The position numbers and the translations under genes were made by a program. Shown here piece after piece: positions 1 to 8,374 of a stretch of 64,000 nucleotides of DNA. Source of the stretch: Cyanosarcina radialis HA8281-LM2 (GTDB lineage: Bacteria; Cyanobacteriota; Cyanobacteriia; Cyanobacteriales; CCAP-1448); the NCBI GenBank assembly GCA_019359615.1, contig JAHHHA010000007.1, positions 1-64,000 on the forward strand, read 5' to 3'. The notes below the pieces were generated by a model that did not search any database, had not been told where the DNA came from, and was given only the letters and a program-made list of their open reading frames with translations. Within the stretch, counting starts at the first letter, position 1, and each line of letters opens with the position of its first letter.

Positions 1-314
1 GTTAGATTATTGCCCGACTCAGGGGCATCGAAAGAGAGTCGTCGGGCGCGGGGAGTCCATGTATCCCGACGCTGAATCAGAGATTACAGCGCGGGACTTA
101 TTGCCCCCCGAACCCCCCATTAGTTAAGTTATAGCTAGCTTTCTACTTTGCGATCGCAGAGTTGCTCTATCAATTTGTACTGTAAAAGTTTTAACTTGCT
201 ATAGACGACGGCTTAAAGGCGATCTCCTATATTGAATTTATAGCAAACAGTTATGCAGTCAATGGATCGAGCAAGTTAATTGCAAAGTTCCATGCTTGAT
301 ACAGATATAGAAAG
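1..314. other. intergenic, no gene seen
   Basis: No open frame or RNA gene can be supported here. The first 120 bases contain C-rich runs, and the rest is AT-rich leader ahead of the DsbA-like gene. Confidence 0.5.
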
Positions 315-872
315 ATGAACGACGATCGTAGCCAGAGTTCCTTACTTGTACCTCCTTCAACCCAAGATTGGATGCAAGGCGTGCTGAGTGCCAAGGTCGT
401 GCTGGTGATGTATGGAGACTATCAATGTCCTAAAAGTGCAAACGTTTACAAGCTGATTAAAGGGATTAAACGAGAGCTTGGTGCTTCTTTTGGAGAGGAT
501 TATTTATGCTTTATCTTCCGTCATTTTCCGCAAGCACAGATTCATCCTCATGCTCGACGCGCCGCCCAAGCCGCCGAAGCCGCCGCTGCCCAAGGACAGT
601 TTTGGTTAATGAATGATACTTTATTTGCCCATCAACAAAAGTTGGAGAATGGTTATCTTGTAGAGTACGCCAACAATTTAGGGCTTGATATTCCTCAATT
701 TCTCAAAGAGTTTTCTAAACAAGTGCATATCGATCGCATCAATGAAGATATCGAAGGTGGAATACACAGTGGAGTAGCAACTGCTCCAACCCTATTTATT
801 AATAACATTCGATATACCGGACGCTGGAGAATAACAGGGTTGATGGCAGCTATTGTTGGTACAAGTCACTAA
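315..872 (+). CDS. DsbA-family thioredoxin-fold protein with a single active-site Cys
   Basis: This 185-residue protein has the thioredoxin/DsbA fold of the soluble Thioredoxin_4 type. The motif GDYQCPKS at residues 34-41 occupies the CxxC position, so Cys38 remains but the resolving cysteine is Ser41. A TAPT cis-proline motif follows near residues 155-158. No signal peptide is visible, so it is probably cytoplasmic. Without the second cysteine it is unlikely to work as a classical dithiol oxidase. A monothiol, GST-like or peroxide/glutathione role is possible by inference. The ATG at 315 has only a weak GAAAG upstream. Confidence 0.8.
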   Translation: MNDDRSQSSLLVPPSTQDWMQGVLSAKVVLVMYGDYQCPKSANVYKLIKGIKRELGASFGEDYLCFIFRHFPQAQIHPHARRAAQAAEAAAAQGQFWLMNDTLFAHQQKLENGYLVEYANNLGLDIPQFLKEFSKQVHIDRINEDIEGGIHSGVATAPTLFINNIRYTGRWRITGLMAAIVGTSH

Positions 873-979
873 GCTCTTTTCATAACTCATCAACGCTAGT
901 AATAGACGAAAGCAGTTTTGTTATTTCATTGAGGGTAGTTCTATGACGCATTTACTAGTACAAAGCAGAAATGATTCAA

Positions 980-1004
980 GGACATCGAAGCAAATTCGAT
1001 GTCC
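980..1004. repeat. perfect 10-bp inverted repeat
   Basis: GGACATCGAA (980-989) and TTCGATGTCC (995-1004) form a perfect stem with a 5-nt loop downstream of the DsbA-like gene. No T-run follows, so an intrinsic terminator is not supported. The rest of the 873-1171 gap shows nothing recognisable. Confidence 0.5.
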
Positions 1005-1171
1005 CGTAGGAATTCAATAAAACGCTGTAAGAATCTGAAAGTAGCTAAGCATTAAAACTGAGTACGCCTTAGAAGAAATTAGGACAATGGAGGCGATGGG
1101 CGTATCCGATAGTGAGGGAAGGATGACGACACGGGGATACAGGAACTTTTTGCAGACAGGAGGAAGTCAAG

Positions 1172-1906
1172 ATGGTAAACGTTAATAGCAAAGTCATCGC
1201 AATCACCGGAGCGAGTAGCGGAATTGGTGAAGCGACTGCTAGATTACTCGCTCACCAAGGGTTGCGGGTTATATTGGGAGCACGACGTACCGATCGACTT
1301 GCGGCGATCGCATCTGAAATCCGCGATCGAGGTGGCGTAGTAGAATACCGCGCTTTGGATGTGACTAGCCTCGAAGATATGCAAGCGTTTGTTGAGTTTG
1401 CCAAAGCGCGATTCGGTCGCCTTGATGTAATGGTCAACAATGCAGGGGTAAGACCATTCTCGAAGCTAGAAGTGTTGAAGATCGACGAGTGGAACCGCAT
1501 GATTGATGTGAACCTGCGCGGCGTACTTCACGGCATTGCTGCCGCCCTGCCGCTCTTCAAACAGCAACACGCTGGACAGTTTGTGAATCTAGCCTCGGTT
1601 GGCGGACATCTTGTTTTTCCCTATGCTGCGGTTTACTGTGCCACCAAGTTTGCGGTGCGGGCAATCTCTGAGGGATTGCGGCAAGAATCGACAGATATTC
1701 GAGTGACAGTAATCTCGCCCGGAAATACGGAATCTGAAATCGGCAACACCATCACTGATGCGGAAGCGGCGCAGTGGGCAGCAGAATTTCGCACCTCCAT
1801 TATGCCACCAGATACGATCGCGCGTGCCATTGCCTTTGCGATCGAGCAACCAGACGATGTGGATGTGAATGAAATCCTCGTTCGACCGATTGGACAGAGC
1901 GGCTAA
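1172..1906 (+). CDS. SDR-family NAD(P)-dependent oxidoreductase
   Basis: This classical short-chain dehydrogenase has 244 residues. It has the cofactor motif TGASSGIG at 13-20, NNAG at 89-92 and the catalytic set Ser142, Tyr155 and Lys159 (YCATK). The sequence resembles YdfG-like enzymes that reduce small carbonyls or 3-hydroxy acids. The substrate cannot be told. AGGAGGAAG (1158-1166) precedes the ATG at good spacing. It is the first gene of a long same-strand run of detoxification-type enzymes. Confidence 0.9.
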   Translation: MVNVNSKVIAITGASSGIGEATARLLAHQGLRVILGARRTDRLAAIASEIRDRGGVVEYRALDVTSLEDMQAFVEFAKARFGRLDVMVNNAGVRPFSKLEVLKIDEWNRMIDVNLRGVLHGIAAALPLFKQQHAGQFVNLASVGGHLVFPYAAVYCATKFAVRAISEGLRQESTDIRVTVISPGNTESEIGNTITDAEAAQWAAEFRTSIMPPDTIARAIAFAIEQPDDVDVNEILVRPIGQSG

Positions 1907-1989
1907 GTAACACTGTCCCAGGGTCATGTTTTCATGAGTTTCAACCCACTACAACAATTGAACTGAACAACCCCAAAGGAGAGCGCAAC

Positions 1990-2811
1990 ATGAATATGCT
2001 CACCTTCAGGAACAGCATCCGCCTGTTTCTGATTGTCGCCCTCTTTTTGGGAACCATCGCAATCACTTCTCTAGGAGCCATCATGAATACTGCAAATGCA
2101 CAAGCCAGCAAGCCTACTATCGTCCTCGTCCACGGCGCATTCGCCGAGTCTTCTAGTTGGAACGGTGTATTGACGAAGCTAATCGCGAAAGGTTATCCGA
2201 CGGTTGCTGTGGCTAATCCTCTGCGCGGCGTTAAGAGCGACGCAGATTATGTTGCCAGCGCTCTTAAAGACATCAACGGACCGATCGTGCTGGTTGGGCA
2301 TTCTTACGGAGGCGCGGTAATTACCAATGCCGTCAATGGTAACAAGAACGTGAAAGCATTGGTCTACGTTGCTGGCTTTGCTCCTGATACGGGTGAGACT
2401 GCCATTGAACTCTCAGGATGTTATCCGGGCAGTACACTCGGATCGACACTCGCGCCACCAGTTGAACTGCTCGATGGTGGTAAAGACCTCTACATTCAGC
2501 AGGACAAGTTCCACGCCCAGTTTGCTGCGGATGTGTCCTCTAACGACGCACAACTGATGGCTAGCACCCAGCGCCCGATTGCGCAAGCCGCGCTGAACGA
2601 AGCCTCCGGTGCGCCCGCATGGAAATCTACCCCGTCCTGGTTTATTTATGGCGATCGCGACTCGAACATTCCTCCAGCGGCACTGTCTTTCATGGCGAAC
2701 CGCGCTAACTCAAAGGAGACCGTTGTTGTGAATGGCGCGTCCCATGTCGTGATGGTTTCCCATTCAGATGCCGTTGCCAAGATCGTCGAACAAGCTGCAA
2801 CCGCGCAGTAA
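1990..2811 (+). CDS. exported alpha/beta hydrolase (esterase-like)
   Basis: This alpha/beta hydrolase has 273 residues. Residues 1-38 look like a Sec signal peptide: a basic start, a hydrophobic core at about 11-30, and an ANA-Q cleavage site. The oxyanion segment VLVHGAF follows at 45-51. The nucleophile elbow GHSYGG puts the serine at 105. Asp lies in YGDRDS near 222 and His in NGASHVV near 252. It resembles EstC/salicylate-esterase-like hydrolases, but the substrate is unknown. AAGGAG lies 7 nt before ATG 1990. An alternative ATG at 1996 would change only two residues. Confidence 0.88.
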   Translation: MNMLTFRNSIRLFLIVALFLGTIAITSLGAIMNTANAQASKPTIVLVHGAFAESSSWNGVLTKLIAKGYPTVAVANPLRGVKSDADYVASALKDINGPIVLVGHSYGGAVITNAVNGNKNVKALVYVAGFAPDTGETAIELSGCYPGSTLGSTLAPPVELLDGGKDLYIQQDKFHAQFAADVSSNDAQLMASTQRPIAQAALNEASGAPAWKSTPSWFIYGDRDSNIPPAALSFMANRANSKETVVVNGASHVVMVSHSDAVAKIVEQAATAQ

Positions 2812-2855
2812 ACGAGTATGGATATAACTTTGCACACGCAAAAGGATTAGACATC

Positions 2856-3266
2856 ATGAGAAAGCAACTAATCAATCCGCCACAACGCTATGATGGCAAA
2901 CCACACGGACTGTCCCACGCTGTTGTCGATACCGCGACAGGCACCGTTTACATTTCTGGTCAGGTTGACTGGGACATGAACCACCAAGTTTCATCCCATA
3001 CCGTTGAGGGGCAACTCTCGAAGGCGCTGACAAATTTAACCATTGTTCTAGATGCAGCGGGAAGCTCTGTAGAGAATCTGCTGAACCTTCGCATCTATGT
3101 TCGGGGCGAACTTGGAGAGTTCCTTGAGGAAATTGCACCAATTCTGACGCAATATCTGGGAGAGTCGCGTCCAGCACTGACGGGCATCGGCGTTGCCTCA
3201 CTTGCCTCTCTAGAAACATTGGTTGAAATTGAGGCAACAGCAGCACTCTGTCCAGATGGCAATTGA
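2856..3266 (+). CDS. RidA/YjgF-like protein lacking the catalytic arginine
   Basis: The 136-residue chorismate-mutase-like RidA fold shows the core VYISGQVDWD near 31-40 and the closing VEIEATAAL. In true RidA deaminases the PAR arginine (Arg105 in enterobacterial RidA) binds the imine substrate. Here the same place reads PAL (Leu108). The protein therefore probably belongs to a non-archetypal Rid subgroup without standard imine deaminase activity. It lies between the esterase and the azoreductase on the same strand, with a short AAGG ribosome site. Confidence 0.85.
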   Translation: MRKQLINPPQRYDGKPHGLSHAVVDTATGTVYISGQVDWDMNHQVSSHTVEGQLSKALTNLTIVLDAAGSSVENLLNLRIYVRGELGEFLEEIAPILTQYLGESRPALTGIGVASLASLETLVEIEATAALCPDGN

Positions 3267-3285
3267 AATTTCTGGTTGAAGCACT

Positions 3286-3906
3286 ATGGCAAGCATTCTG
3301 CATATTGATTCAAGTCCACGGGGCGATCGCTCCAAATCTCGCCAATTAGCCAAGGAGTTTATAGTTGCTTGGCAAGACCTACATCCTGATGACGCGATCG
3401 CCTATCGCGATTTAAGACAAACGCCAGTTCCTCACGTCACCGAAGACTGGATTGCGGCTTCTTTTACTCCACCAGAAGCTCTTACGCCAGAAATGGCTGA
3501 ACTGCTGAAGTTTTCTGATGAGTTGGTGGATGAGTTTTTGGCAGCCGATCGATGTGTTTTCAGCGTGCCAATGTACAACTTCAGCATTCCGTCCAACTTC
3601 AAGGCTTACATCGATCGAGTGGTTCGTGTGGGTCGCACATTCACGGAGGAGGATGGTCAAGTCAAAGGACTTGCGAACGGTAAAAAAGTGTTGTTCATCA
3701 CATCACGAGGCGCTGAATTTGGAGCAGGTTCTCCTTATGAAGGATGGGATTGTCAAGAACCTGCACTCCGATACGCTTTTCAATTCATGGGTGTGACCGA
3801 TATTCAGTTTATTCATGCCAATGGTCTAGATATGGGAGACGAGGCACGGAAGCGAGGGCTAGACGAAGCACAATCTAAAATTCAAACATTAGTAGGCGGT
3901 TGGTAG
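3286..3906 (+). CDS. azoR: FMN-dependent NADH-azoreductase
   Basis: The 206-residue flavodoxin-fold protein is collinear with AzoR quinone/azo reductases. The phosphate loop is DSSPRGDRSKS at about 8-18. The flavin-contact segment PMYNFSIPSNFKAYIDR lies near 93-110, and TSRGAEF near 140. The family performs two-electron reduction of quinones and azo compounds, which limits semiquinone redox cycling. The ATG at 3286 follows the RidA-like stop by 20 bases, suggesting co-transcription. No strong ribosome site is seen, so translational coupling is possible. Confidence 0.9.
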   Translation: MASILHIDSSPRGDRSKSRQLAKEFIVAWQDLHPDDAIAYRDLRQTPVPHVTEDWIAASFTPPEALTPEMAELLKFSDELVDEFLAADRCVFSVPMYNFSIPSNFKAYIDRVVRVGRTFTEEDGQVKGLANGKKVLFITSRGAEFGAGSPYEGWDCQEPALRYAFQFMGVTDIQFIHANGLDMGDEARKRGLDEAQSKIQTLVGGW

Positions 3907-4157
3907 CACCAGCCAGCTAACAAGTCGATGAAACGGGCAGTTGAGAGATTTTGGTGGTAATGCAAAGGTTATCTGCTGCCACTCATCTTGGTCGTTAGTC
4001 GTTCAAAAGAGAACAAACGGGCTTAATTTTCAGATCGCATCTAAAAGATAGGAGTCCCTCATGGAACGATATTTAGGCACATTGGAACTCAGTAAGCTGT
4101 AGACAAAGCCAGCATAGACAATACAGTCAACACTACCAATCAGGAGACTACATTAAC

Positions 4158-4736
4158 ATGGTCACAGAACAAAGTGTAAATCAAGCAGACAATAGACAGG
4201 CAGATCCTAACCTGACACCTGTCCAGGGAGCCTTGCAAGCAGTCTGGGAAGCACATATACAGTCCGAGTTTGGCACTCACAGCACTAAAGATGCTCTCGC
4301 GACGATGGTTGAAGATGCTTACGTGAACCACATTCCGGTCATGACCGGAGGAGTCGGAAAACCAGAAGTGGGTGAGTTTTATTCCAAATACTTCATTCCA
4401 CAGATCCCGCCAGACTTCGAGCTAGTTCCAATTTCGCGCACGATCGGGACGGATCGACTGGTCGATGAAATGGTGGGTAAGTTCACTCACACGATTCAGA
4501 TGGACTGGATGCTGCCGAGTGTTGCTCCAACCGGGAAACGAGTTGAAGTACCAGTGGTTGCCATTATTCGATTTCGGGATGGCAAGGTCGCCCATGAACA
4601 CCTCTACTGGGATCAGGCGAGTGTATTGGTTCAACTCGGCTTGCTCGATCCGGGCACGTTACCCGTTGCGGGTGTTGAAAGTGCGCGTAAGGTACTCGAT
4701 CCGAACTTGCCTTCCAACGCACTCATCGATCGCTAA
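4158..4736 (+). CDS. SnoaL/NTF2-like protein
   Basis: This 192-residue protein has a SnoaL-like cone-shaped fold. A helical N-terminus with VWEAHIQ is followed by a segment containing HIPVMTGG, and by late strands including VPVVAIIRF and GKVAHEHLYWDQ. That last motif is typical of the NTF2-like family often found with dienelactone-hydrolase-type genes. Such proteins act as small isomerases or hydratases, or have no known activity. The substrate is unknown. CAGGAG (4141-4146) precedes ATG 4158. Confidence 0.8.
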   Translation: MVTEQSVNQADNRQADPNLTPVQGALQAVWEAHIQSEFGTHSTKDALATMVEDAYVNHIPVMTGGVGKPEVGEFYSKYFIPQIPPDFELVPISRTIGTDRLVDEMVGKFTHTIQMDWMLPSVAPTGKRVEVPVVAIIRFRDGKVAHEHLYWDQASVLVQLGLLDPGTLPVAGVESARKVLDPNLPSNALIDR

Positions 4737-4751
4737 GCCAGGAGGCAGCTA

Positions 4752-4822
4752 GTAGGGTGGGCACTGCCCACAAAACCTTACTGTGAAGGGTTTTACAAGA
4801 TGGTGAGCGATGCCTACCCTAC
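4752..4822. repeat. palindromic intergenic repeat
   Basis: GTAGGGTGGGCA (4752-4763) pairs with TGCCTACCCTAC (4811-4822) with one mismatch. An inner AAAACC/GGTTTT stem is also present. The element lies between the SnoaL-like gene and the broken quinone-reductase gene. It looks like a small dispersed cyanobacterial palindrome. Confidence 0.6.
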
Positions 4823-4865
4823 TACTAAATCTAAGCACTACTCTGATAAAGCCAGGAGAAACACC

Positions 4866-5534
4866 GTGAAGGTTTTGATTATTTTTGCCCATCCAGAACC
4901 AAAAAGCTTCAATGGAGCATTGTTTCAAAGGGCGATCGACACACTTCAAAAACTTGGACATGATGTACGGTGTACCGATCTTTATGCTATGAAGTTTGAC
5001 CCCGTATCCGATCGTCACAACTTCACCTCAATGAAAGATCCTAACTACTTCAAACAGCAGATTGAAGAAATGTACGCGACTGAGGTTGAAGGTTTTGTCC
5101 CAGAACTTGAAATTGAACTCCAAAAACTAGAATGGTGCGATTTGATGATTTGGCAGTTTCCTTTATGGTGATTTAGTGTGCCCGCTGTTTTGAAGGGATG
5201 GGTCGATCGCGTCTTCGCAATGGGGCGGGTGTACGGTAGCGGGTATATCTATGAAACAGGACGGTTTCAAGGCAAGAAAGCAATGCTTTCGTTGACGCTA
5301 GGCGGAACAAAGGAGCATTATCTCAAGGATGGCTTCAATGGCGATATCCAGTCTATCCTGCGCCCTATCCAACGTGGCATCTTTCAGTTTACTGGTTTTG
5401 ATGTTCTTGCCCCTCATATCGTTTATGCCCCCGTCCAACAAACTGATGAAGTTCGCCAGGAAATTTTGGATAATTTTTCTCGACGGCTGCAAGCTATTGA
5501 GAATGAGTTGCCGATCGCTGTTGGTAAGTATTAG
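4866..5534 (+). pseudogene. NAD(P)H:quinone oxidoreductase-like flavoprotein interrupted by an in-frame TGA
   Basis: A GTG start at 4866 follows AGGAG (4854-4858). The reading frame then encodes an NQO1/Flavodoxin_2-type NAD(P)H oxidoreductase: VLIIFAHPEPKSFNGALF near the start, then QFPLW. A TGA (5169-5171) interrupts it, and the same frame continues with FSVPAVLKGWVDRVFAMGRVYG. Family members read FPLWWFS(V/L)PA here, so the TGA sits where the second Trp (TGG) is expected. That is a single G-to-A change. Both halves are otherwise intact, about 222 codons in total. Either the gene was inactivated recently or the base is a sequencing error. The 3' half could restart at GTG 5178 but has no ribosome site. 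Confidence 0.85.
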
Positions 5535-5693
5535 ATCCGCTTTCTGACAAATCAATTTAGAGCCAGCTAATACTAGACCTATTGGGAAATAACGAGAAAA
5601 ATCGCTGAAATGTTTACATTGACTGTGTTTCAAGGATTTCGATCGAAAATCGCTGAAATGCTATAGGAAGTTGCCCGATCGCGTCTTTTCGAG

Positions 5694-5724
5694 CGACGAT
5701 CGGACATCTCGCACCCCATTCGCT
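5694..5724. repeat. stray fragment of the FAD-oxidase 3' end (copy A)
   Basis: These 31 bases match the last coding bases of the two FAD-oxidase genes (7094 onward and 9712 onward), but they lie upstream of the first oxidase. See copy B at 8303-8364. Confidence 0.8.
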
Positions 5725-5760
5725 GTCATTCAACAAACAATGACCTGAAAAGGAGAAATC

Positions 5761-7134
5761 ATGACCACTACACACCATCACAGTGATGCTTTTAACGATC
5801 TCGCAGCACTGCTCACCGGACAGCTTTTTCTGCCTCAAGCTGCTGATTATGAACAGGTGCGTCAACTCTGGAATGGCAAGGTGACGACACAACCCGCCGC
5901 GATCGCTCGTTGTCTCACGGTACAAGATGTGATTCATACCGTGCGTTGGGCACGATCGCAGGGGCTACCCCTCTCGGTTCGAGGTGGAGGACACGATTTT
6001 GCAGGACGAGCGTTGTCTGAGGGCGTGGCGATCGATTTGTCTCAGATGAGAACGGTCACCGTCGATCCAGACCAGCGCATAGCTCACGTTCAAGCTGGAG
6101 CAACGATCGGCGATCTGATCGAGACAACCACCCCATATGGGCTGGTGGCAGCGACAGGAACCTGCTCCGCCGTTGGCATGGCTGGATTTACCCTGGGAGG
6201 AGGATACAGCCCTCTCAACGGGGCTTATGGGCTGGGTATTGATAATCTACTGTCTGCACAAGTGGTCACTGCCGATGGGCAACTTCTAACCGCAAACGCC
6301 GAAGAACATCCCGATCTGCTTTGGGGACTACGCGGTGGGGGAGGCAACTTTGGCGTTGTCGTCTCGCTGGAATATCGCCTACATCCATGCCCGACCGTGT
6401 TATCTGGGCTGCTGCTCTATCCGCTAGGGGAAGCTAAAACCGTGTTACGCCGTTTGAACGACTTCATGGCGACTGTCCCCGATGAATTGACGATTTTGTC
6501 TGGGTTTATTCAGATGCCAGATGGCGCGACCGTTCTCTTTCTCTTACCGCTCTACTGTGGTGAGAGTACAGCAGGTGAGCAAGTAATCGCACCTCTACGC
6601 ACCTTTGGGAGTGTGCTAGTCGATCGGGTGCAATCCATGACGTATAACGAATTTATTCATCAGTTGGATGCGAATGCACCGAAGGGTCGTTACTATCATG
6701 CTAAAACACAGTCGATCGAAGGGTTTCAGCCTGAAATCATTGACACACTGCTCGAACAGGGACTGCCATTTTCTTCCCCCTTTTCGTTCATCGCGCTCCA
6801 TCACTTTCATGGAGCCGCGAGCCGCGTCGGTTCGTCGGAAACTGCTTTTGCACTGCGACAGGATCATCTAATGGTTGAGCTAATTGCAGCCTGGGAGCCA
6901 CAGGACGACGAGCAGCAGCATCTTCAATGGGCACAAAACATCTCACGCTCCCTTGCACCCTATGCCTTGAAAGGCGGATACATCAGCCTTCTGGATCGGG
7001 AAGAACAGGAGCGCGTTCGGCTTGCTTTTGGGTCGAACTATGAGCGATTGCTCGATCTGAAGCAAAAATACGATCCAGATGATGTGTTTCGATCGACGAT
7101 CGGACATCTCGCACCCCATTCCCTCACACGGTAA
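5761..7134 (+). CDS. BBE-type FAD-linked oxidase, predicted bicovalent flavin
   Basis: This 457-residue protein combines an FAD-binding PCMH (VAO-type) domain with a C-terminal berberine-bridge-enzyme segment. RGGGHDFAG carries His78 and ATGTCSAVG carries Cys135. These are the two residues that in BBE-like enzymes form 8-alpha-histidyl and 6-S-cysteinyl bonds to FAD. LRGGGGNFGVV (190-200) and the C-terminal RSTIGHLAPHSLT segment are also present. Such enzymes oxidise sugars, alkaloids or secondary metabolites with O2 and produce H2O2. The substrate is unknown. AAGGAG precedes ATG 5761. It is a close paralog of the gene at 8375. Confidence 0.9.
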   Translation: MTTTHHHSDAFNDLAALLTGQLFLPQAADYEQVRQLWNGKVTTQPAAIARCLTVQDVIHTVRWARSQGLPLSVRGGGHDFAGRALSEGVAIDLSQMRTVTVDPDQRIAHVQAGATIGDLIETTTPYGLVAATGTCSAVGMAGFTLGGGYSPLNGAYGLGIDNLLSAQVVTADGQLLTANAEEHPDLLWGLRGGGGNFGVVVSLEYRLHPCPTVLSGLLLYPLGEAKTVLRRLNDFMATVPDELTILSGFIQMPDGATVLFLLPLYCGESTAGEQVIAPLRTFGSVLVDRVQSMTYNEFIHQLDANAPKGRYYHAKTQSIEGFQPEIIDTLLEQGLPFSSPFSFIALHHFHGAASRVGSSETAFALRQDHLMVELIAAWEPQDDEQQHLQWAQNISRSLAPYALKGGYISLLDREEQERVRLAFGSNYERLLDLKQKYDPDDVFRSTIGHLAPHSLTR

Positions 7135-7173
7135 GACGCTGACAAATCATCGTCGCTAAGAGGAAATCTAATC

Positions 7174-8241
7174 ATGTCTAAAGTTGTCAAGTTTTATGAA
7201 TTTGGCGAACCTGACGTTCTGAAGCTCGAAGAAGAACCGCTCCGCCAACCTCAAGCAGGAGAAGTCCGCATCCAGCTGCAGGCATTGGGTCTCAACCGCG
7301 CCGAGGTGATGTATCGTACCAATAGTCACCCCGAGCAAGCCCAATTCCCGTCTCGGATTGGCTATGAAGCCGCAGGGATTGTTGATGCGATCGGGGAAGG
7401 AGTCACCGAGTTTCAGATCGGCGATCGCGTCAGTACCATCCCCGGATTCAGCATGAATCAATACGGTGTAGCAGGTGAAGTTGCTGTCATGCCAGCGACT
7501 CGCGTCGCCAGATATCCAGAACAGTTCTCGCCAGAGGAAGGAACATCCATTTGGATGCAGTACCTAACTGCTTATGGAGCACTGGTTGAATTTGGCAAAC
7601 TCAAACCAGGCGCTGTTGTTGCAATTACCGCAGCTAGTAGCAGTGCGGGTATCGCTGCGATTCAGATGGTCAATGATGCAGGCGGAACCAGTATTGCGAT
7701 GACCCGTAAAGCAGACAAGCTAGAAAAGCTAGTTCGGGAGGGCGCTCACCATGTCATTGTGACTGACCAGGAGAATATGGTTGAGCGGGTCAATGCGATC
7801 GCAGGTGGCAATGGTGCAGATATTGCTAGCAGCTTGACATTTGCAGATGCTTTGGACTGGGTGAATGCGATCGCAGGTGGCAATGGTGCAGATATTGTCT
7901 TTGACCCTGTGAGCGGACCTTATCTGGAAAAATTAGCGGACATTGTTGCTCCTGAAGGGTTGATTGTGGAATATGGTTGGCTTGCTGAAGGGACACCCGT
8001 TTTTCCGTTGGTTCCGGCGACCTTGAAGGGCTTTCGAGTCCAGGGCTTCAACGTGCTCTTTCAGGTCGCGGCTCATCCAGAGCGTTTAAAGGCAGGAATA
8101 AGCTATGTCAACCAGCGATTACACTCCGGGGCTTTTCGTCCAATCATTGCTGAAAAACGATTCACCCTCGATCGGATCGTTGATGCCTACCGATATATGG
8201 AATCAAATGAACAATTTGGAAAAATCGTCGTTGTAGTCTGA
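7174..8241 (+). CDS. zinc-independent quinone oxidoreductase (MDR family) with internal duplication
   Basis: This 355-residue medium-chain dehydrogenase/reductase has a GroES-like N-domain (LQALGLNRAEVMYR) and a Rossmann domain (ITAASSSAGIAA). It lacks the structural-zinc cysteines, as quinone oxidoreductases do. It probably reduces quinones or enones with NADPH. The segment VNAIAGGNGADI occurs twice, encoded at 7789-7824 and 7861-7896. This makes a 24-residue in-frame expansion of the Rossmann domain, so the protein is longer than typical relatives. GAGGAAA precedes ATG 7174. Confidence 0.88.
   Translation: MSKVVKFYEFGEPDVLKLEEEPLRQPQAGEVRIQLQALGLNRAEVMYRTNSHPEQAQFPSRIGYEAAGIVDAIGEGVTEFQIGDRVSTIPGFSMNQYGVAGEVAVMPATRVARYPEQFSPEEGTSIWMQYLTAYGALVEFGKLKPGAVVAITAASSSAGIAAIQMVNDAGGTSIAMTRKADKLEKLVREGAHHVIVTDQENMVERVNAIAGGNGADIASSLTFADALDWVNAIAGGNGADIVFDPVSGPYLEKLADIVAPEGLIVEYGWLAEGTPVFPLVPATLKGFRVQGFNVLFQVAAHPERLKAGISYVNQRLHSGAFRPIIAEKRFTLDRIVDAYRYMESNEQFGKIVVVV
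7789..7896 (+). repeat. direct repeat inside the quinone oxidoreductase gene
   Basis: A 36-bp segment containing a HIP1 site is present at 7789-7824 and again at 7861-7896 with one base difference. The copies are 72 bp apart, so the reading frame is kept. Confidence 0.9.
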
Positions 8242-8302
8242 CATTCTTCCATTCGTCAACCTGAACTGTTATGCCTGTTTCTGATGGCTTTTATCAGCTA
8301 CA

Positions 8303-8364
8303 TTCGATCGACGATCGGACATCTCGCACCCCATTCGCTCACACAGTAAGACGCTGACAAATCA
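8303..8364. repeat. stray fragment of the FAD-oxidase 3' end (copy B)
   Basis: This stretch matches the end of the oxidase genes and their 3' flank almost base for base: TTCGATCGACGATCGG through the stop-codon region and GACGCTGACAAATCA. No oxidase precedes it, so it is a remnant. It runs directly into the ribosome site of the second oxidase gene. Confidence 0.85.
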
Positions 8365-8374
8365 AGGAGAAATC

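Noticed and set aside
5169-5171. TGA read as selenocysteine
   Set aside because: Family members have Trp, not Cys, at this place, and no selenocysteine signal is apparent. A nonsense change is simpler.
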